This document shows positions 38,179 to 46,784 of a stretch of DNA of 64,000 nt, piece by piece; the first letter of the stretch is position 1, and each line of letters starts with the position of its first letter. A program made the position numbers and the translations under genes. A model generated the notes under the pieces. That model was not told where the DNA came from. It searched no databases and saw only the letters and a list, made by a program, of their open reading frames with translations. The stretch is from Rhodocyclaceae bacterium (GTDB lineage: Bacteria > Pseudomonadota > Gammaproteobacteria > Burkholderiales > Rhodocyclaceae): positions 186,001-250,000 of the forward strand of contig VMSX01000017.1 in NCBI GenBank assembly GCA_013791905.1, in the 5' to 3' direction.

Positions 38179-39906
38179 ATGAGCTTTGCCCTGCACGGAC
38201 TGGCGGTTTCACAGGGCATTGCCATCGGCCATGCCCATCTGGTCTCGCATGCCACCCTTGAAGTTGCCCGTTACACGGTGCGCGAGCGCGACATCCCACG
38301 CGAGATCGAGCGTTTCGAGAAGGCGTTGGCGGCGGTGCGGAGTGAACTGGGCGTCCTGCACGCGGAGGCGGTAACCCCCGGCTCACCCAGCGAACTCGCA
38401 GCGCTCGTCAATGTGCATGCGATGTTCCTCAATGATCCGCTGCTGGCCGAAGTGCCAAAGGATCTGATGCGCGAGCGCGGCTGCAACGCCGAATGGGCAC
38501 TGGTGCAGCAGATGGAGCACCTGGTCGCGCAGTTCGAGGAAATCGACGACAGCTACCTGCGCGAGCGCAAGCACGACATTGTCCAGGTGGTCGAACGGGT
38601 CTTGCGCGTCCTCCTCGACAAGCCGCGTCGGCACGGCAAGCGGGGCGGTTACAGCGAACTGGTCATCGTCGCGCATGATCTTTCGCCGGCGGACACCATC
38701 CAGTTCAAGAACCTGAAGATTGCCGGCTTCGTCACCGATCTGGGTGGCGCCACCTCGCACACCGCGATTGTCGCCCGCAGCCTTGCCATCCCGGCCGTGG
38801 TCGGTCTGCACCACGCGCGACCGCTGGTGCGCGAGGGCGACCTGATCATCGTCGACGGCACGCGCGGCGTGCTGATCGTCGACCCCGGTGAGCGGGTGCT
38901 GGAGGAATACCAGCTCAAGAAACGCGAACTGGAGCTGGAACGTTCGAAGTTGAAGCGCCTCAAAACCGCGCGCTCCGCAACGCTCGACAATGTCGATATT
39001 TCGCTGCAGGCCAACATCGAGCTGCCGCAGGATATCGTCCAGGTCAAGGAAGCGGGTGCCGACGGCGTTGGCCTGTTCCGCACCGAGTTCCTCTTCATGA
39101 ACCGCGACACCCTGCCCAGCGAGGACGAGCAGTTCGAGGCCTATCGCATGGTGGCGAAGTCGCTCGCCGGCAAGCCGCTGACGATCCGCACGCTTGACCT
39201 CGGCGCCGACAAGACGGCACGTGCGCTGCATGGCACCGAGCGCCAGTCGCCCAACCCGGCGCTCGGACTGCGGGCCATCCGCTACTGTCTGGCCGAGCCG
39301 CAGCTGTTTCTCGCCCAGTTGCGGGCGATCCTGCGTGCCTCGCATGTCGGCAATGTGCAGATCCTCATCCCGATGCTGGCGCATGTCACCGAAGTCGAGC
39401 AGACACTGGCGATGATCGAGCAGGCCAAGCAGCAATTGCGCGAGCGCCGTTGCAAGTTCAACGAGCACATTCCCGTCGGCGGCATGATCGAAATTCCCGC
39501 CGCCGCGCTGGCGCTGGGTGCCCTCGCCAGACGCCTGCAATTCCTCTCGATCGGCACCAACGACCTGATCCAATACACGCTGGCGATCGACCGCACCGAC
39601 GAAGCGGTCGCTCATTTGTATGACCCGCTGCATCCGGCCATACTGCGCCTGATATCGCATGTCATCCAGACGGCGCAACGCGCCGAGATCCCGGTGGCCG
39701 TGTGCGGCGAGATGGGAGGAGACCCGAAACTGACCCGGCTGTTGCTGGGCATGGGGTTGCGGCAGTTTTCCATGCATCCGACGCAGCTGCTTGAAGTGAA
39801 GCAGCAGGTTGTGATGGCCGATACCGAACAACTCTCCACAAAAGTGACCCGCCTGCTGCGTCTGGACGAACCGGAGCGCATCCGCGAGTTGGTCGAGCGG
39901 CTCTGA
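38179..39906 (+). CDS. ptsI: PTS enzyme I (phosphoenolpyruvate-protein phosphotransferase)
   Basis: The 575 residues begin MSFALHGLAVSQGIAIG. The phospho-His is in LGGATSHTAIVARSLAIPAVVG. The PEP-binding C-terminal barrel holds GVGLFRTEFLFMNR and SIGTNDLIQYTLAIDR. ATG 38179 gives the family's length; ATG 38143, overlapping ptsH, is the alternative. It ends the gshA-to-ptsI unit. Confidence 0.96.
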   Translation: MSFALHGLAVSQGIAIGHAHLVSHATLEVARYTVRERDIPREIERFEKALAAVRSELGVLHAEAVTPGSPSELAALVNVHAMFLNDPLLAEVPKDLMRERGCNAEWALVQQMEHLVAQFEEIDDSYLRERKHDIVQVVERVLRVLLDKPRRHGKRGGYSELVIVAHDLSPADTIQFKNLKIAGFVTDLGGATSHTAIVARSLAIPAVVGLHHARPLVREGDLIIVDGTRGVLIVDPGERVLEEYQLKKRELELERSKLKRLKTARSATLDNVDISLQANIELPQDIVQVKEAGADGVGLFRTEFLFMNRDTLPSEDEQFEAYRMVAKSLAGKPLTIRTLDLGADKTARALHGTERQSPNPALGLRAIRYCLAEPQLFLAQLRAILRASHVGNVQILIPMLAHVTEVEQTLAMIEQAKQQLRERRCKFNEHIPVGGMIEIPAAALALGALARRLQFLSIGTNDLIQYTLAIDRTDEAVAHLYDPLHPAILRLISHVIQTAQRAEIPVAVCGEMGGDPKLTRLLLGMGLRQFSMHPTQLLEVKQQVVMADTEQLSTKVTRLLRLDEPERIRELVERL

Positions 39907-39958
39907 CCCTGGCGCGTGCCACCAGCGCGCCATTTCCATGCTGCGGTGTGTCGATTTG

Positions 39959-39983
39959 CGCCGTTCCGCCAGCGCCGACTTTC
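39959..39983 (-). repeat. Family A short repeat between ptsI and the NlpC/P60 gene
   Basis: The plus strand reads CGCCGTTCCGCCAGCGCCGA followed by CTTTC, the reverse complement of the short form with one change. It lies in the 134-base gap 39907-40040, which shows nothing else clear. Confidence 0.75.
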
Positions 39984-40040
39984 AGGAAAACTGCCCCGGG
40001 GGGTTTACCTCGCCGCCCTTTAACACTAGAGTTCGCCCCC

Positions 40041-40553
40041 ATGCGAAATATTTTGCTGATTTTCCTTGTCGCGCTCCACGGTTTTGTCGCTTCCGCCCAC
40101 GCGGATGAGGCGCAGTCCCTGCAGGCAAGTCTGTCGCTGAGCGAGCTGCCACCCTCTTTGATGGGGCGTGCCGTCGACGGCATGCAGAACACGCTTGATC
40201 AGGCGCTTGAACTCATGGGGATTCGCTACAAGCGTGGTGGCAACTCACCGGAAACCGGTTTCGATTGCTCCGGTTTCGTGCGCCATGTGTTCAATCAAAG
40301 CCTTGGCCTGTCGCTGCCGCGCAGCGCACTGGCCATCAGCCAGGCTGCCGAGCGGATCGACAAGCAGGAACTGCAGCCCGGCGACCTGGTGTTCTTCAAC
40401 ACCATGCGTCGCGCCTTTTCACATGTCGGCATCTACCTCGGTGAAGGCCAGTTCGTCCATGCCCCGCGCGCCGGCGGCCGCGTGCGCATTGAAAATATGG
40501 GTGACCGTTACTGGAAACGTCGCTTCGACGGCGCACGGCGCATCCAGCTGTAA
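40041..40553 (+). CDS. NlpC/P60 family cell-wall hydrolase
   Basis: This 170-residue secreted peptidase of the C40 family cuts peptidoglycan stem peptides. A signal peptide spans about 1-21 (MRNILLIFLVALHGFVASAH). Catalytic Cys76 is in GFDCSGFVRHVF, His128 in FSHVGIYLG, and the third polar residue is probably His140 in QFVHAP. No SH3 or LysM domain is present. The ATG at 40041 is where the signal peptide starts; the frame upstream passes through a family A repeat. It lies 3 bases before metX. Confidence 0.9.
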   Translation: MRNILLIFLVALHGFVASAHADEAQSLQASLSLSELPPSLMGRAVDGMQNTLDQALELMGIRYKRGGNSPETGFDCSGFVRHVFNQSLGLSLPRSALAISQAAERIDKQELQPGDLVFFNTMRRAFSHVGIYLGEGQFVHAPRAGGRVRIENMGDRYWKRRFDGARRIQL

Positions 40554-40556
40554 CCC

Positions 40557-41684
40557 ATGTCCGAGCACGGCAGCATCGGCCCCGTCGCGGCGCAACACCT
40601 CGCTTTTGCCGAGCCGATCACGCTGGCGGCCGGCGTCACGCTGCCGGCGTGGGAACTGGCTTACGAAACCTATGGCACGCTGAACGCGGCACGCTCCAAC
40701 GCCGTCCTGATTTGTCACGCCCTGTCCGGTCATCACCATGTGGCCGGCTATTACGCTGACGACCCGAAGAATGTCGGCTGGTGGGACAACCTGATCGGTC
40801 CCGGCAAGCCCCTCGACACCAACCGTTTTTTTGTGGTTGGTGTGAATAACCTGGGTGGCTGCCACGGCTCAACCGGACCGTCATCCATCAACCCGGCCAG
40901 CGGTGAACCCTGGGGGGCGGATTTCCCGGTGGTCACCGTCGGCGACTGGGTGCGCGCGCAGGCAAAGCTGGCCGATGCCTTGGGCATCGCGGCGTGGGCG
41001 GCGGTGATTGGTGGCTCGCTCGGTGGCATGCAGGCGCTGCAATGGACGATTGACCAGCCCGAACGGATTCGCCATGCACTGGTGATCGCCGCAGCCCCTC
41101 GGCTCACCGCCGAGAACATCGCCTTCAACGACGTGGCGCGCCAGGCCATCATCACCGACCCCGAGTTTCATGGCGGCAACTTCTATCGCCACAAGGTGCG
41201 GCCGACGCGCGGTCTGCGACTGGCGCGCATGCTCGGCCACATCACCTATTTGTCGGATGACCAGATGGCCGAGAAGTTCGGCCGCAAGCGGCGCCCCAGT
41301 GCCGGCAGTTATGGTTTCGGCGTCGAGTTCGAGATCGAGTCCTACCTCCGCTATCAAGGTGACAAGTTCGCCGGCTGGTTCGATGCCAACACCTACCTGC
41401 TGATGACGAAGGCGCTTGACTACTTCGATCCGGCCGAATCCTGCGACGGCAATCTTGCCGCGGCGCTGGCCGGCGCGCACGCGAAATTCCTCGTCGTCGC
41501 CTTCACCACCGACTGGCGCTTTTCGCCGGCCCGGAGCCGCGAGATCGTGAACGCGCTGGTCAAGAACAAACATGATGTCAGCTACATCGAAATCACCAGC
41601 CCGCACGGCCACGATGCCTTCCTGATGGACGACCACTATTACCATGCCGTGCTGGCAGCCTACTTGCGGAATATCGAGACATGA
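40557..41684 (+). CDS. metX: Homoserine O-acyltransferase MetX
   Basis: This 375-residue alpha/beta-hydrolase acylates homoserine (acetyl or succinyl donor) for methionine synthesis. The nucleophile Ser154 is in [12 protein letters not shown], and the catalytic His is in [11 protein letters not shown]. Proteobacterial MetX next to metW is often succinyl-specific; the donor here is not certain from sequence. metW follows after 238 bases of duplicated element. Confidence 0.93.
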   Translation: MSEHGSIGPVAAQHLAFAEPITLAAGVTLPAWELAYETYGTLNAARSNAVLICHALSGHHHVAGYYADDPKNVGWWDNLIGPGKPLDTNRFFVVGVNNLGGCHGSTGPSSINPASGEPWGADFPVVTVGDWVRAQAKLADALGIAAWAAVIGGSLGGMQALQWTIDQPERIRHALVIAAAPRLTAENIAFNDVARQAIITDPEFHGGNFYRHKVRPTRGLRLARMLGHITYLSDDQMAEKFGRKRRPSAGSYGFGVEFEIESYLRYQGDKFAGWFDANTYLLMTKALDYFDPAESCDGNLAAALAGAHAKFLVVAFTTDWRFSPARSREIVNALVKNKHDVSYIEITSPHGHDAFLMDDHYYHAVLAAYLRNIET

Positions 41685-41690
41685 GCGCCC

Positions 41691-41922
41691 ACCGCCGGGC
41701 CGCCCCAAGGCGGGCGCAGCCAAGCAACCGGAGGCCACGTGCAGCGTGGCCGAACACCTGTCACCCCCTTCCCCGGGAAGGGGGATGGGGGGATGGTTCG
41801 ACAATATCCCACCGCCGGGCCGCCCCAAGGCGGGCGCAGCCAAACTACCGGAGGCCACGTGCAGCGTGGCCGAACACCCGCCACCCACTTCCCCGGGAAG
41901 GGGGATGGGGGGAAGGCCCATC
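41691..41922 (-). repeat. Tandem pair of composite GC hairpin elements (family B) between metX and metW
   Basis: Two copies begin with the same ACCGCCGGGC at 41691 and 41811, a period of exactly 120 bases. Each reads (minus strand) hairpin CCCCCTTCCCGGGGAAGGGG, GTGAC, a middle part and the end box CCTTGGGGCGGCCCGGCGG. They differ at few positions, mainly in the stem and at the AAGCAACC/AAACTACC point. The second copy supplies the G-rich ribosome site of metW. Confidence 0.88.
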
Positions 41923-42516
41923 ATGATGCATACGCTGAAGCGCCCCGATTTCGATGTCATTGCCGGCTGGATGAAGGCCGGCGAGAGCGTGCTCGATCTT
42001 GGTTGCGGCGCGGGGGATTTATTGCGGCTGCTGACCGAACGCGGACTGCGCGGCTGGGGGGTGGAGCGTGATCCTGGCCTCGCCTTGGCCGCCGTCGAGA
42101 ATGGCGTTAACGTCATCCAGAGCAACCTGGAAGTTGGCCTGGCCGGTTTCGAAGACCATGCCTTCGATCATGTCGTGTTGTCGCGCACGCTGCAGACCGT
42201 GCGTCACACCCAGCAGATTCTGGCCGAAATGCTGCGCGTCGGCCGCGAAGCGGTCATTTCCTTCCCCAACTTCGCCTACTGGAAGAACCGCATGGCCGTG
42301 CTGAACGGCCGCATGCCAGTCTCGGATGATTTGCCCTACCAGTGGTACGACACGCCCAACGTGCGCTTCTTTACCATGCTCGATTTCGAGAGCCTGTGCG
42401 ATGCAATGGGCATCGTCATACGCGAACGCATGGTGCTCGACGACAAGGGGATGACGGTGGATGAAGAAGCCAATTTCCTCGGCAGTCTCGCCGTCTATCG
42501 GCTCGCCAGCGCCTAG
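41923..42516 (+). CDS. metW: Methionine biosynthesis protein MetW
   Basis: This 197-residue protein has a SAM-methyltransferase-like fold (VLDLGCGAGDLLRLL). It pairs with MetX and is needed for its activity or stability in several bacteria. FPNFAYWKNRMAVLNGRMPVS and YDTPNVRFFTMLDFE are typical. ATG 41923 and 41926 are both possible starts. The long gap from metX is unusual, since the two genes normally overlap. Confidence 0.93.
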   Translation: MMHTLKRPDFDVIAGWMKAGESVLDLGCGAGDLLRLLTERGLRGWGVERDPGLALAAVENGVNVIQSNLEVGLAGFEDHAFDHVVLSRTLQTVRHTQQILAEMLRVGREAVISFPNFAYWKNRMAVLNGRMPVSDDLPYQWYDTPNVRFFTMLDFESLCDAMGIVIRERMVLDDKGMTVDEEANFLGSLAVYRLASA

Positions 42517-42625
42517 TTTCCCGAACTTGTCGTCGCGTACCCGGCGCGCATTTCAGCGCGTTTACTCGAATGGCATGTTGAACCGGACGGCAACGCTGCG
42601 CTCGATCGCGGCAGGCGGCATGAGT

Positions 42626-42650
42626 CGCCGTCCCGCCAGCGCCGACTTTT
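42626..42650 (-). repeat. Family A short repeat after metW
   Basis: The plus strand reads CGCCGTCCCGCCAGCGCCGA then CTTTT, the exact reverse complement of the consensus. The 269-base gap 42517-42785 holds this copy and presumably the promoter of the next gene; no other structure is seen. Confidence 0.82.
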
Positions 42651-42785
42651 GATGAGGGCCGGGCTATGTGCGATGCCGCACTGACGTGTCTGGCTATGAG
42701 CCGTTATTGTGTAAAGACTCGAGTCGATACCATGTTTCATTATCGACCATGTACCGATTATGATTGTCGAACTGGAGATCACATA

Positions 42786-43748
42786 ATGTTGAAAATTCGT
42801 CACACATTCATCGCGCTTGCAATGCTTGTGTCATTTACGGCGGTGGCTGAGGTGCAGGTGAGCATTGGTATCGGTCTGCCCCACGCCAGCATCGGGATCA
42901 ACCTGCCGGCATACCCGCAACTCGTCCGCGTGCCAGGTTACCCGGTTTACTACGCGCCAGGCCTGGCAGCGAACTTCTTCTTTTACGACAGCATGTTCTG
43001 GGTTTACCAGGACGATAACTGGTACGCCAGCTCCTGGTACAACGGCCCGTGGGGGTTGGTGGGTCCAGCGGCCGTGCCGGTGTTTGTCCTGCGCATTCCT
43101 GTGCGCTACTATCGTCAGCCACCCCCGTACTTCCGCGCGTGGCGGTCGGATGCGCCGCCACGCTGGGGTGATCACTGGGGCCATGATTGGCAACAGCAGA
43201 GACGCGGATGGGACAAATGGAATCGTAATGCTGCCCCACCACCTGCCCCGCTGCCGAAATACCAGCGGCAATACTCGGGGGATCGCTATCCCCAGCAAGT
43301 GGAGCAGCAGGAGCTGCAAAAGCGGAATTACCGTTACCAGCCGCGTGACCCCGTAGTGAAGCAACACTATCAGGAGCGGGCAGAGCAAAGAGCGCCCGCG
43401 CGGAAGGAAACGCGAGGAGCACCACAGGAGAGAGATTCTCGGCAGCAGGATATCCAGCGTTCCATGCCACACCAGCAGGGTGCTCCAGTCGCCCCGCGCA
43501 TGCAGTCACAGCAAAGGGGCGGCGAAGACATGCAGAGGTCACCCCCGGCATCTTCTCAACCGGGACGCCCGGAAGTTCAAGAGCGCCGGCAGCCGCCACA
43601 GCCTGCGCTAGACCCGCGTGGCCGTGACCAGCAGATGCCAAGAACGCAGGGCCGGGAAGAAAGACAGCAGGGCCAAGACGCCACGCGTGAGCCGAAACGG
43701 AAGGGCCAAGAACCGGAGAAGGAGCGCGGTCGGGGTCGCAATGAGTAA
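42786..43748 (+). CDS. Secreted protein with an aromatic N-domain and a long Gln/Arg/Pro-rich tail
   Basis: The 320 residues begin with a signal peptide (MLKIRHTFIALAMLVSFTAVA). The mature N-terminal part is rich in Tyr, Trp and Pro (SIGIGLPHASIGINLPAYPQ, then FWVYQDDNWYASSWYNGPW). From about residue 120 to the end it is disordered and rich in Gln, Arg, Pro and Glu. No enzymatic motif is seen. The N-terminal pattern is shared with the next gene. It could be a cell-surface or matrix protein; function unknown. Confidence 0.82.
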   Translation: MLKIRHTFIALAMLVSFTAVAEVQVSIGIGLPHASIGINLPAYPQLVRVPGYPVYYAPGLAANFFFYDSMFWVYQDDNWYASSWYNGPWGLVGPAAVPVFVLRIPVRYYRQPPPYFRAWRSDAPPRWGDHWGHDWQQQRRGWDKWNRNAAPPPAPLPKYQRQYSGDRYPQQVEQQELQKRNYRYQPRDPVVKQHYQERAEQRAPARKETRGAPQERDSRQQDIQRSMPHQQGAPVAPRMQSQQRGGEDMQRSPPASSQPGRPEVQERRQPPQPALDPRGRDQQMPRTQGREERQQGQDATREPKRKGQEPEKERGRGRNE

Positions 43749-43812
43749 TCCAAGCCAAGCCATCTAGGTTTCCATAAATCAATCAAGAACCAGTAGCAAC
43801 AGGAGGTACAAC

Positions 43813-44271
43813 ATGAAACGTTTTCTGATTGCAACCGCAATCGCCCTCACCACCCTTGGCACCCTCAGCACCCCGGCACTCGCTGCCGACGTTGGCGTCT
43901 CGGTCAGCATCGGCCAACCCGGCTTCTATGGCCGCATCGACATCGGCGGTTATCCGCAGCCACAGGTGATCTATGGTCAGCCAGTCATCATCGAACGTGT
44001 GCCGTACGACCGCCCGCCGATCTATCTGCGCGTACCGCCGGGCCACGCCAAACACTGGAGCAAGAACTGTCACAAATACAACGCCTGCGGCGAGCGGGTC
44101 TACTTTGTGAAGGACGACTGGTACAGCCGCGAGTATGCGCCGCGTTACCAGGAGCAACATCGAGATCGCCGGGATGACCACCGCGACAAGCGCGGGGATG
44201 ATCGGCGTGGGAAGCAAAAGCAAGATCGCCAAGACAAAGACAAAGACAATGGACGTGGCCGTGATCGCTAA
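43813..44271 (+). CDS. Secreted protein with a basic tail, related to the preceding gene
   Basis: The 152 residues have a signal peptide (MKRFLIATAIALTTLGTLST, cut near ALA). The mature part has VSVSIGQPGFYGRIDIGGYP, NCHKYNACGERVYFVKDDWY and a C-terminal Asp/Arg/Lys-rich tail (RDRRDDHRDKRGDDRRGKQK). Two Cys could form a disulfide. The order SIGxGxP, YPQ, then VYxxxDDWY matches the previous protein, so they look like paralogues. AGGAGGTACAAC precedes the ATG. Function unknown. Confidence 0.82.
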   Translation: MKRFLIATAIALTTLGTLSTPALAADVGVSVSIGQPGFYGRIDIGGYPQPQVIYGQPVIIERVPYDRPPIYLRVPPGHAKHWSKNCHKYNACGERVYFVKDDWYSREYAPRYQEQHRDRRDDHRDKRGDDRRGKQKQDRQDKDKDNGRGRDR

Positions 44272-44389
44272 GCTAGCGGCGTATCCCCCAGAGACTCGAT
44301 AGTGACGCTGCAGTCTGCAAAATCTGGCACAGTAGCGGACAGCTGATGCAAGGACCGCTGGCGTCCCTGTCCGGCCAGTGGGGCTGATC

Positions 44390-45190
44390 ATGCGCACCGC
44401 ATTGCGTGGGTTGCTGCATGGCTACGATTATCTGGTGATGTATCTCGGCCTGGCCTGGCTGGGGATACTGTGCCTGGCATGGACGCCGGTTGCGCTGGTG
44501 ATTTACCCGCTACTGTCAGAGCGTCGGGGACGGGCGCTGGGGCGTTACGCCATCATGGCGGTGTTTCGACTTTACTTGGCCAGTCTGGGCGCGTCGCGCC
44601 GGTTCAGCTTTGACCTGGCGGCGCTGGATGCCCTGCGCGATGAACCGGCGCTGATTATCGCGCCCAATCATCCCTGCCTGCTGGATGCGGTGATGGTGAT
44701 TTCACGCTTGCCGAATGTTGCCTGCGTGTTGAAAGCCGATCTGATGAGCAATATCTTTCTCGGTGCAGGTTCGCGACTGGCGCGCTACATTCCCAATATA
44801 CCGGTGCGGCGCATGGTGCAGCAGGCAATGCGGGATTTTGATTGCGGCAGCCATCTGCTGCTCTTTCCGGAGGGCACCCGCACCACCGCAGGCCCGGTCA
44901 ATCCGCTCAAAGGCAGTATCGGCCTGATCGCGCATCATGCGCAGGTACCGGTGCAGACCGTGCTGATAGAAACCGATTCGGCGTATCTGAGCAAGGGCTG
45001 GCCGCTGTTCCGCAAACCGCCGATGCCGATCCATTACCGGCTGCGCCTGGGGCGGCGCTTTGATCCACCGCAGCATACCCAGCGCTTCATGGCTGAACTG
45101 GAACACTACTTTGCTCACGAGCTGGTACAAGGCTCGGCGTTTTACCCGACCAATTCCCTGCCCACGCAGGCTGACCGTTTTTCGCCATGA
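44390..45190 (+). CDS. 1-acyl-glycerol-3-phosphate acyltransferase-like protein, aryl-polyene-type locus
   Basis: The roughly 266-residue membrane-linked acyltransferase has one or two N-terminal helices. The catalytic HX4D reads NHPCLLD, and FPEGTRT is the second family motif. In aryl polyene clusters an enzyme of this type (ApeD-like) helps assemble the lipid anchor. I chose ATG 44390; GTG 44378 is possible. It overlaps the glycosyltransferase by ATGA. The strand is opposite to the main operon that follows. Confidence 0.85.
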   Translation: MRTALRGLLHGYDYLVMYLGLAWLGILCLAWTPVALVIYPLLSERRGRALGRYAIMAVFRLYLASLGASRRFSFDLAALDALRDEPALIIAPNHPCLLDAVMVISRLPNVACVLKADLMSNIFLGAGSRLARYIPNIPVRRMVQQAMRDFDCGSHLLLFPEGTRTTAGPVNPLKGSIGLIAHHAQVPVQTVLIETDSAYLSKGWPLFRKPPMPIHYRLRLGRRFDPPQHTQRFMAELEHYFAHELVQGSAFYPTNSLPTQADRFSP

Positions 45191-45972
45191 TTGCTGCCTC
45201 GACCACGCATCTCGTCCTCATTCCCAGTTACAACCCCGGTACCAAAGTCTATGACACCGTGCGCGCGGCACGCCAATACTGGAACCCGGTGTGGGTGGTG
45301 GTGGATGGCAGCAACGACGGCAGTGCCGAGGGTTTGCTGGCGATGGCAGCGCAGGATGCCGGCCTGCGCGTGATGATCCTGCCGCAGAACCAGGGCAAGG
45401 GCGCGGCGGTACTGCACGGTCTGGAGCAGGCGGCCGCGGCAGGTTTCAGTCACGTCCTGACGATGGATTCGGACGGCCAGCATCCCGCCGAGCTGATCCC
45501 CGCCTTCATGGCGGAATCCGCGCGCCAGCCGGCTGCGATGATATTGGGCAAGCCGGTATTCGATGCCAGTGCGCCGGCATTGCGCGTCCAGGGGCGGCGC
45601 GTCTCCAACTGGTGGGCCAACCTGGAAACGCTGTGGGCTGGCATTGGCGACTCGCTGTACGGGTTTCGCGTCTATCCGGTTGAAGTGCTGCGACAGGTGA
45701 TGCGCCATCAACCGTGGATGCGCCATTTCGATTTCGATCCCGAAGCCGTGGTGCGCCTGTGCTGGCGCGGGGTCAGGCCGGTCAATCTGCCCGCCCCGGT
45801 GCGTTACTACCGCGTCGAGGAGGGCGGCGTGTCGCATTTCCGCTACCTGCGCGACAACCTATTATTGATCTGGATGCACACCCGCCTGTTTATCGGCTTT
45901 GTGTTGCGCTTGCCGGTTTTACTGGTAAGGCGGGCGCTTAACGGTCATGGAGCTTGGCACCACCACAAATAA
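45187..45972 (+). CDS. Family 2 glycosyltransferase, aryl-polyene-type locus
   Basis: The 261 residues begin with the GT2 Rossmann-like core (VLIPSYNPGTKVYDTV, VVDGSNDGS) and have the metal-binding DSDGQ. RYYRVEEGGVSHFRYLRDN is typical of dolichol-phosphate-mannose-like enzymes. In aryl polyene clusters the GT2 (ApeJ-like) often is fused to an acyltransferase; here it is separate. The last residues, NGHGAWHHHK, are read from the family C element, so the native C-terminus may have been altered. Confidence 0.85.
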   Translation: MIAASTTHLVLIPSYNPGTKVYDTVRAARQYWNPVWVVVDGSNDGSAEGLLAMAAQDAGLRVMILPQNQGKGAAVLHGLEQAAAAGFSHVLTMDSDGQHPAELIPAFMAESARQPAAMILGKPVFDASAPALRVQGRRVSNWWANLETLWAGIGDSLYGFRVYPVEVLRQVMRHQPWMRHFDFDPEAVVRLCWRGVRPVNLPAPVRYYRVEEGGVSHFRYLRDNLLLIWMHTRLFIGFVLRLPVLLVRRALNGHGAWHHHK

Positions 45973-46070
45973 TGAAAGTTTCACGCCATGACCGCACCCT
46001 CTCCCCCAACCCCTCTCCCGTCAAGGGAGAGGGGAGCGGTGTGAGCCGCTCCGCGTCTTTCACGCTAAAT
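45936..46070 (+). repeat. Family C element, left copy of an inverted pair
   Basis: It reads CTTAACGGTCATGG, CACCACAAATAATG, CACGCCATGACCGCACCCTC, a C/G-rich hairpin (CCTCTCCCGTCAAGGGAGAG) and CCGCTCCGCGTCTTTCACG. The right copy at 47249-47379 is the same in reverse orientation, with roughly 85-90 percent matching by eye. It overlaps the 3' ends of both the glycosyltransferase and the ketoreductase genes. Confidence 0.88.
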
Positions 46071-46784
46071 GATGCCGCCGTTGATGGAAATTATTTGCCC
46101 GGTGATATAGGCCGCCTGAGTCGAGGCGAGGAAGCCAATCAGGTCGGCAACTTCGCCGGGGGTGCCGGCGCGCTTCATCGGTACCAGACGCGCAATATCC
46201 TCGGCGCTGAACGCAGCTTCACTCATCGAGGTTTCGATAATGCCGGGGGCAACCGCGTTGACGGTGATGCCCCGGCTGGCGACTTCCTGCGCCAGCGACC
46301 TGGTGGCCGCATTGAGCGCCCCCTTGGCAGCGGAATAATTGACCTGACCACGATTGCCGGTCAGCGCCGCGATCGATGACACATTGATAATGCGTCCCCA
46401 GCGACTGCGGATCATCGGCATCATCAGCGGCTGGGTGACATTGAAAAAACCGTTGACCGAGACATCGATCACCCGGTGCCACTGTTCGGCGCGCATGCCG
46501 GGGAACACGGCGTCGTCATGAATGCCGGCATTGTTGACCAGAATCTGGATCGGTTGGTGTTCGACGAGTGGGGTCAGCACTGCGGCGACCGCTGCGCTGT
46601 CGGTCACATCGAATGTCAGCACCTGCGCGCTGCCCCCGCCGGCGCAAATCTCATCGGCCAGCGCCTGGGCGGCTTGTCGCCCGTGATGGGCATGAACGTA
46701 GACATGGCAACCATCGGCAGCAAGACGGCGGCAGATGGCCGCGCCGATGCCGCCGCTGCCGCCGGTCACCAGGGCATTTTTCAT
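46065..46784 (-). CDS. 3-oxoacyl-ACP reductase (FabG-like), aryl-polyene-type locus
   Basis: This 239-residue short-chain dehydrogenase reduces the keto group in each chain-building cycle (ApeQ counterpart). Cofactor motif TGGSGGIG at the N-terminus, NNAG, and catalytic Ser and Tyr-Lys in NVSSIAALTGNRGQVNYSAAKG are intact. It overlaps the dehydratase gene by four bases. Both lie between the two inverted family C copies. Confidence 0.92.
   Translation of the reverse strand: MKNALVTGGSGGIGAAICRRLAADGCHVYVHAHHGRQAAQALADEICAGGGSAQVLTFDVTDSAAVAAVLTPLVEHQPIQILVNNAGIHDDAVFPGMRAEQWHRVIDVSVNGFFNVTQPLMMPMIRSRWGRIINVSSIAALTGNRGQVNYSAAKGALNAATRSLAQEVASRGITVNAVAPGIIETSMSEAAFSAEDIARLVPMKRAGTPGEVADLIGFLASTQAAYITGQIISINGGII

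Noticed and set aside
38383-39939. A 518-codon open frame antisense to ptsI
   Set aside because: No domain; ptsI is unmistakable on the plus strand.
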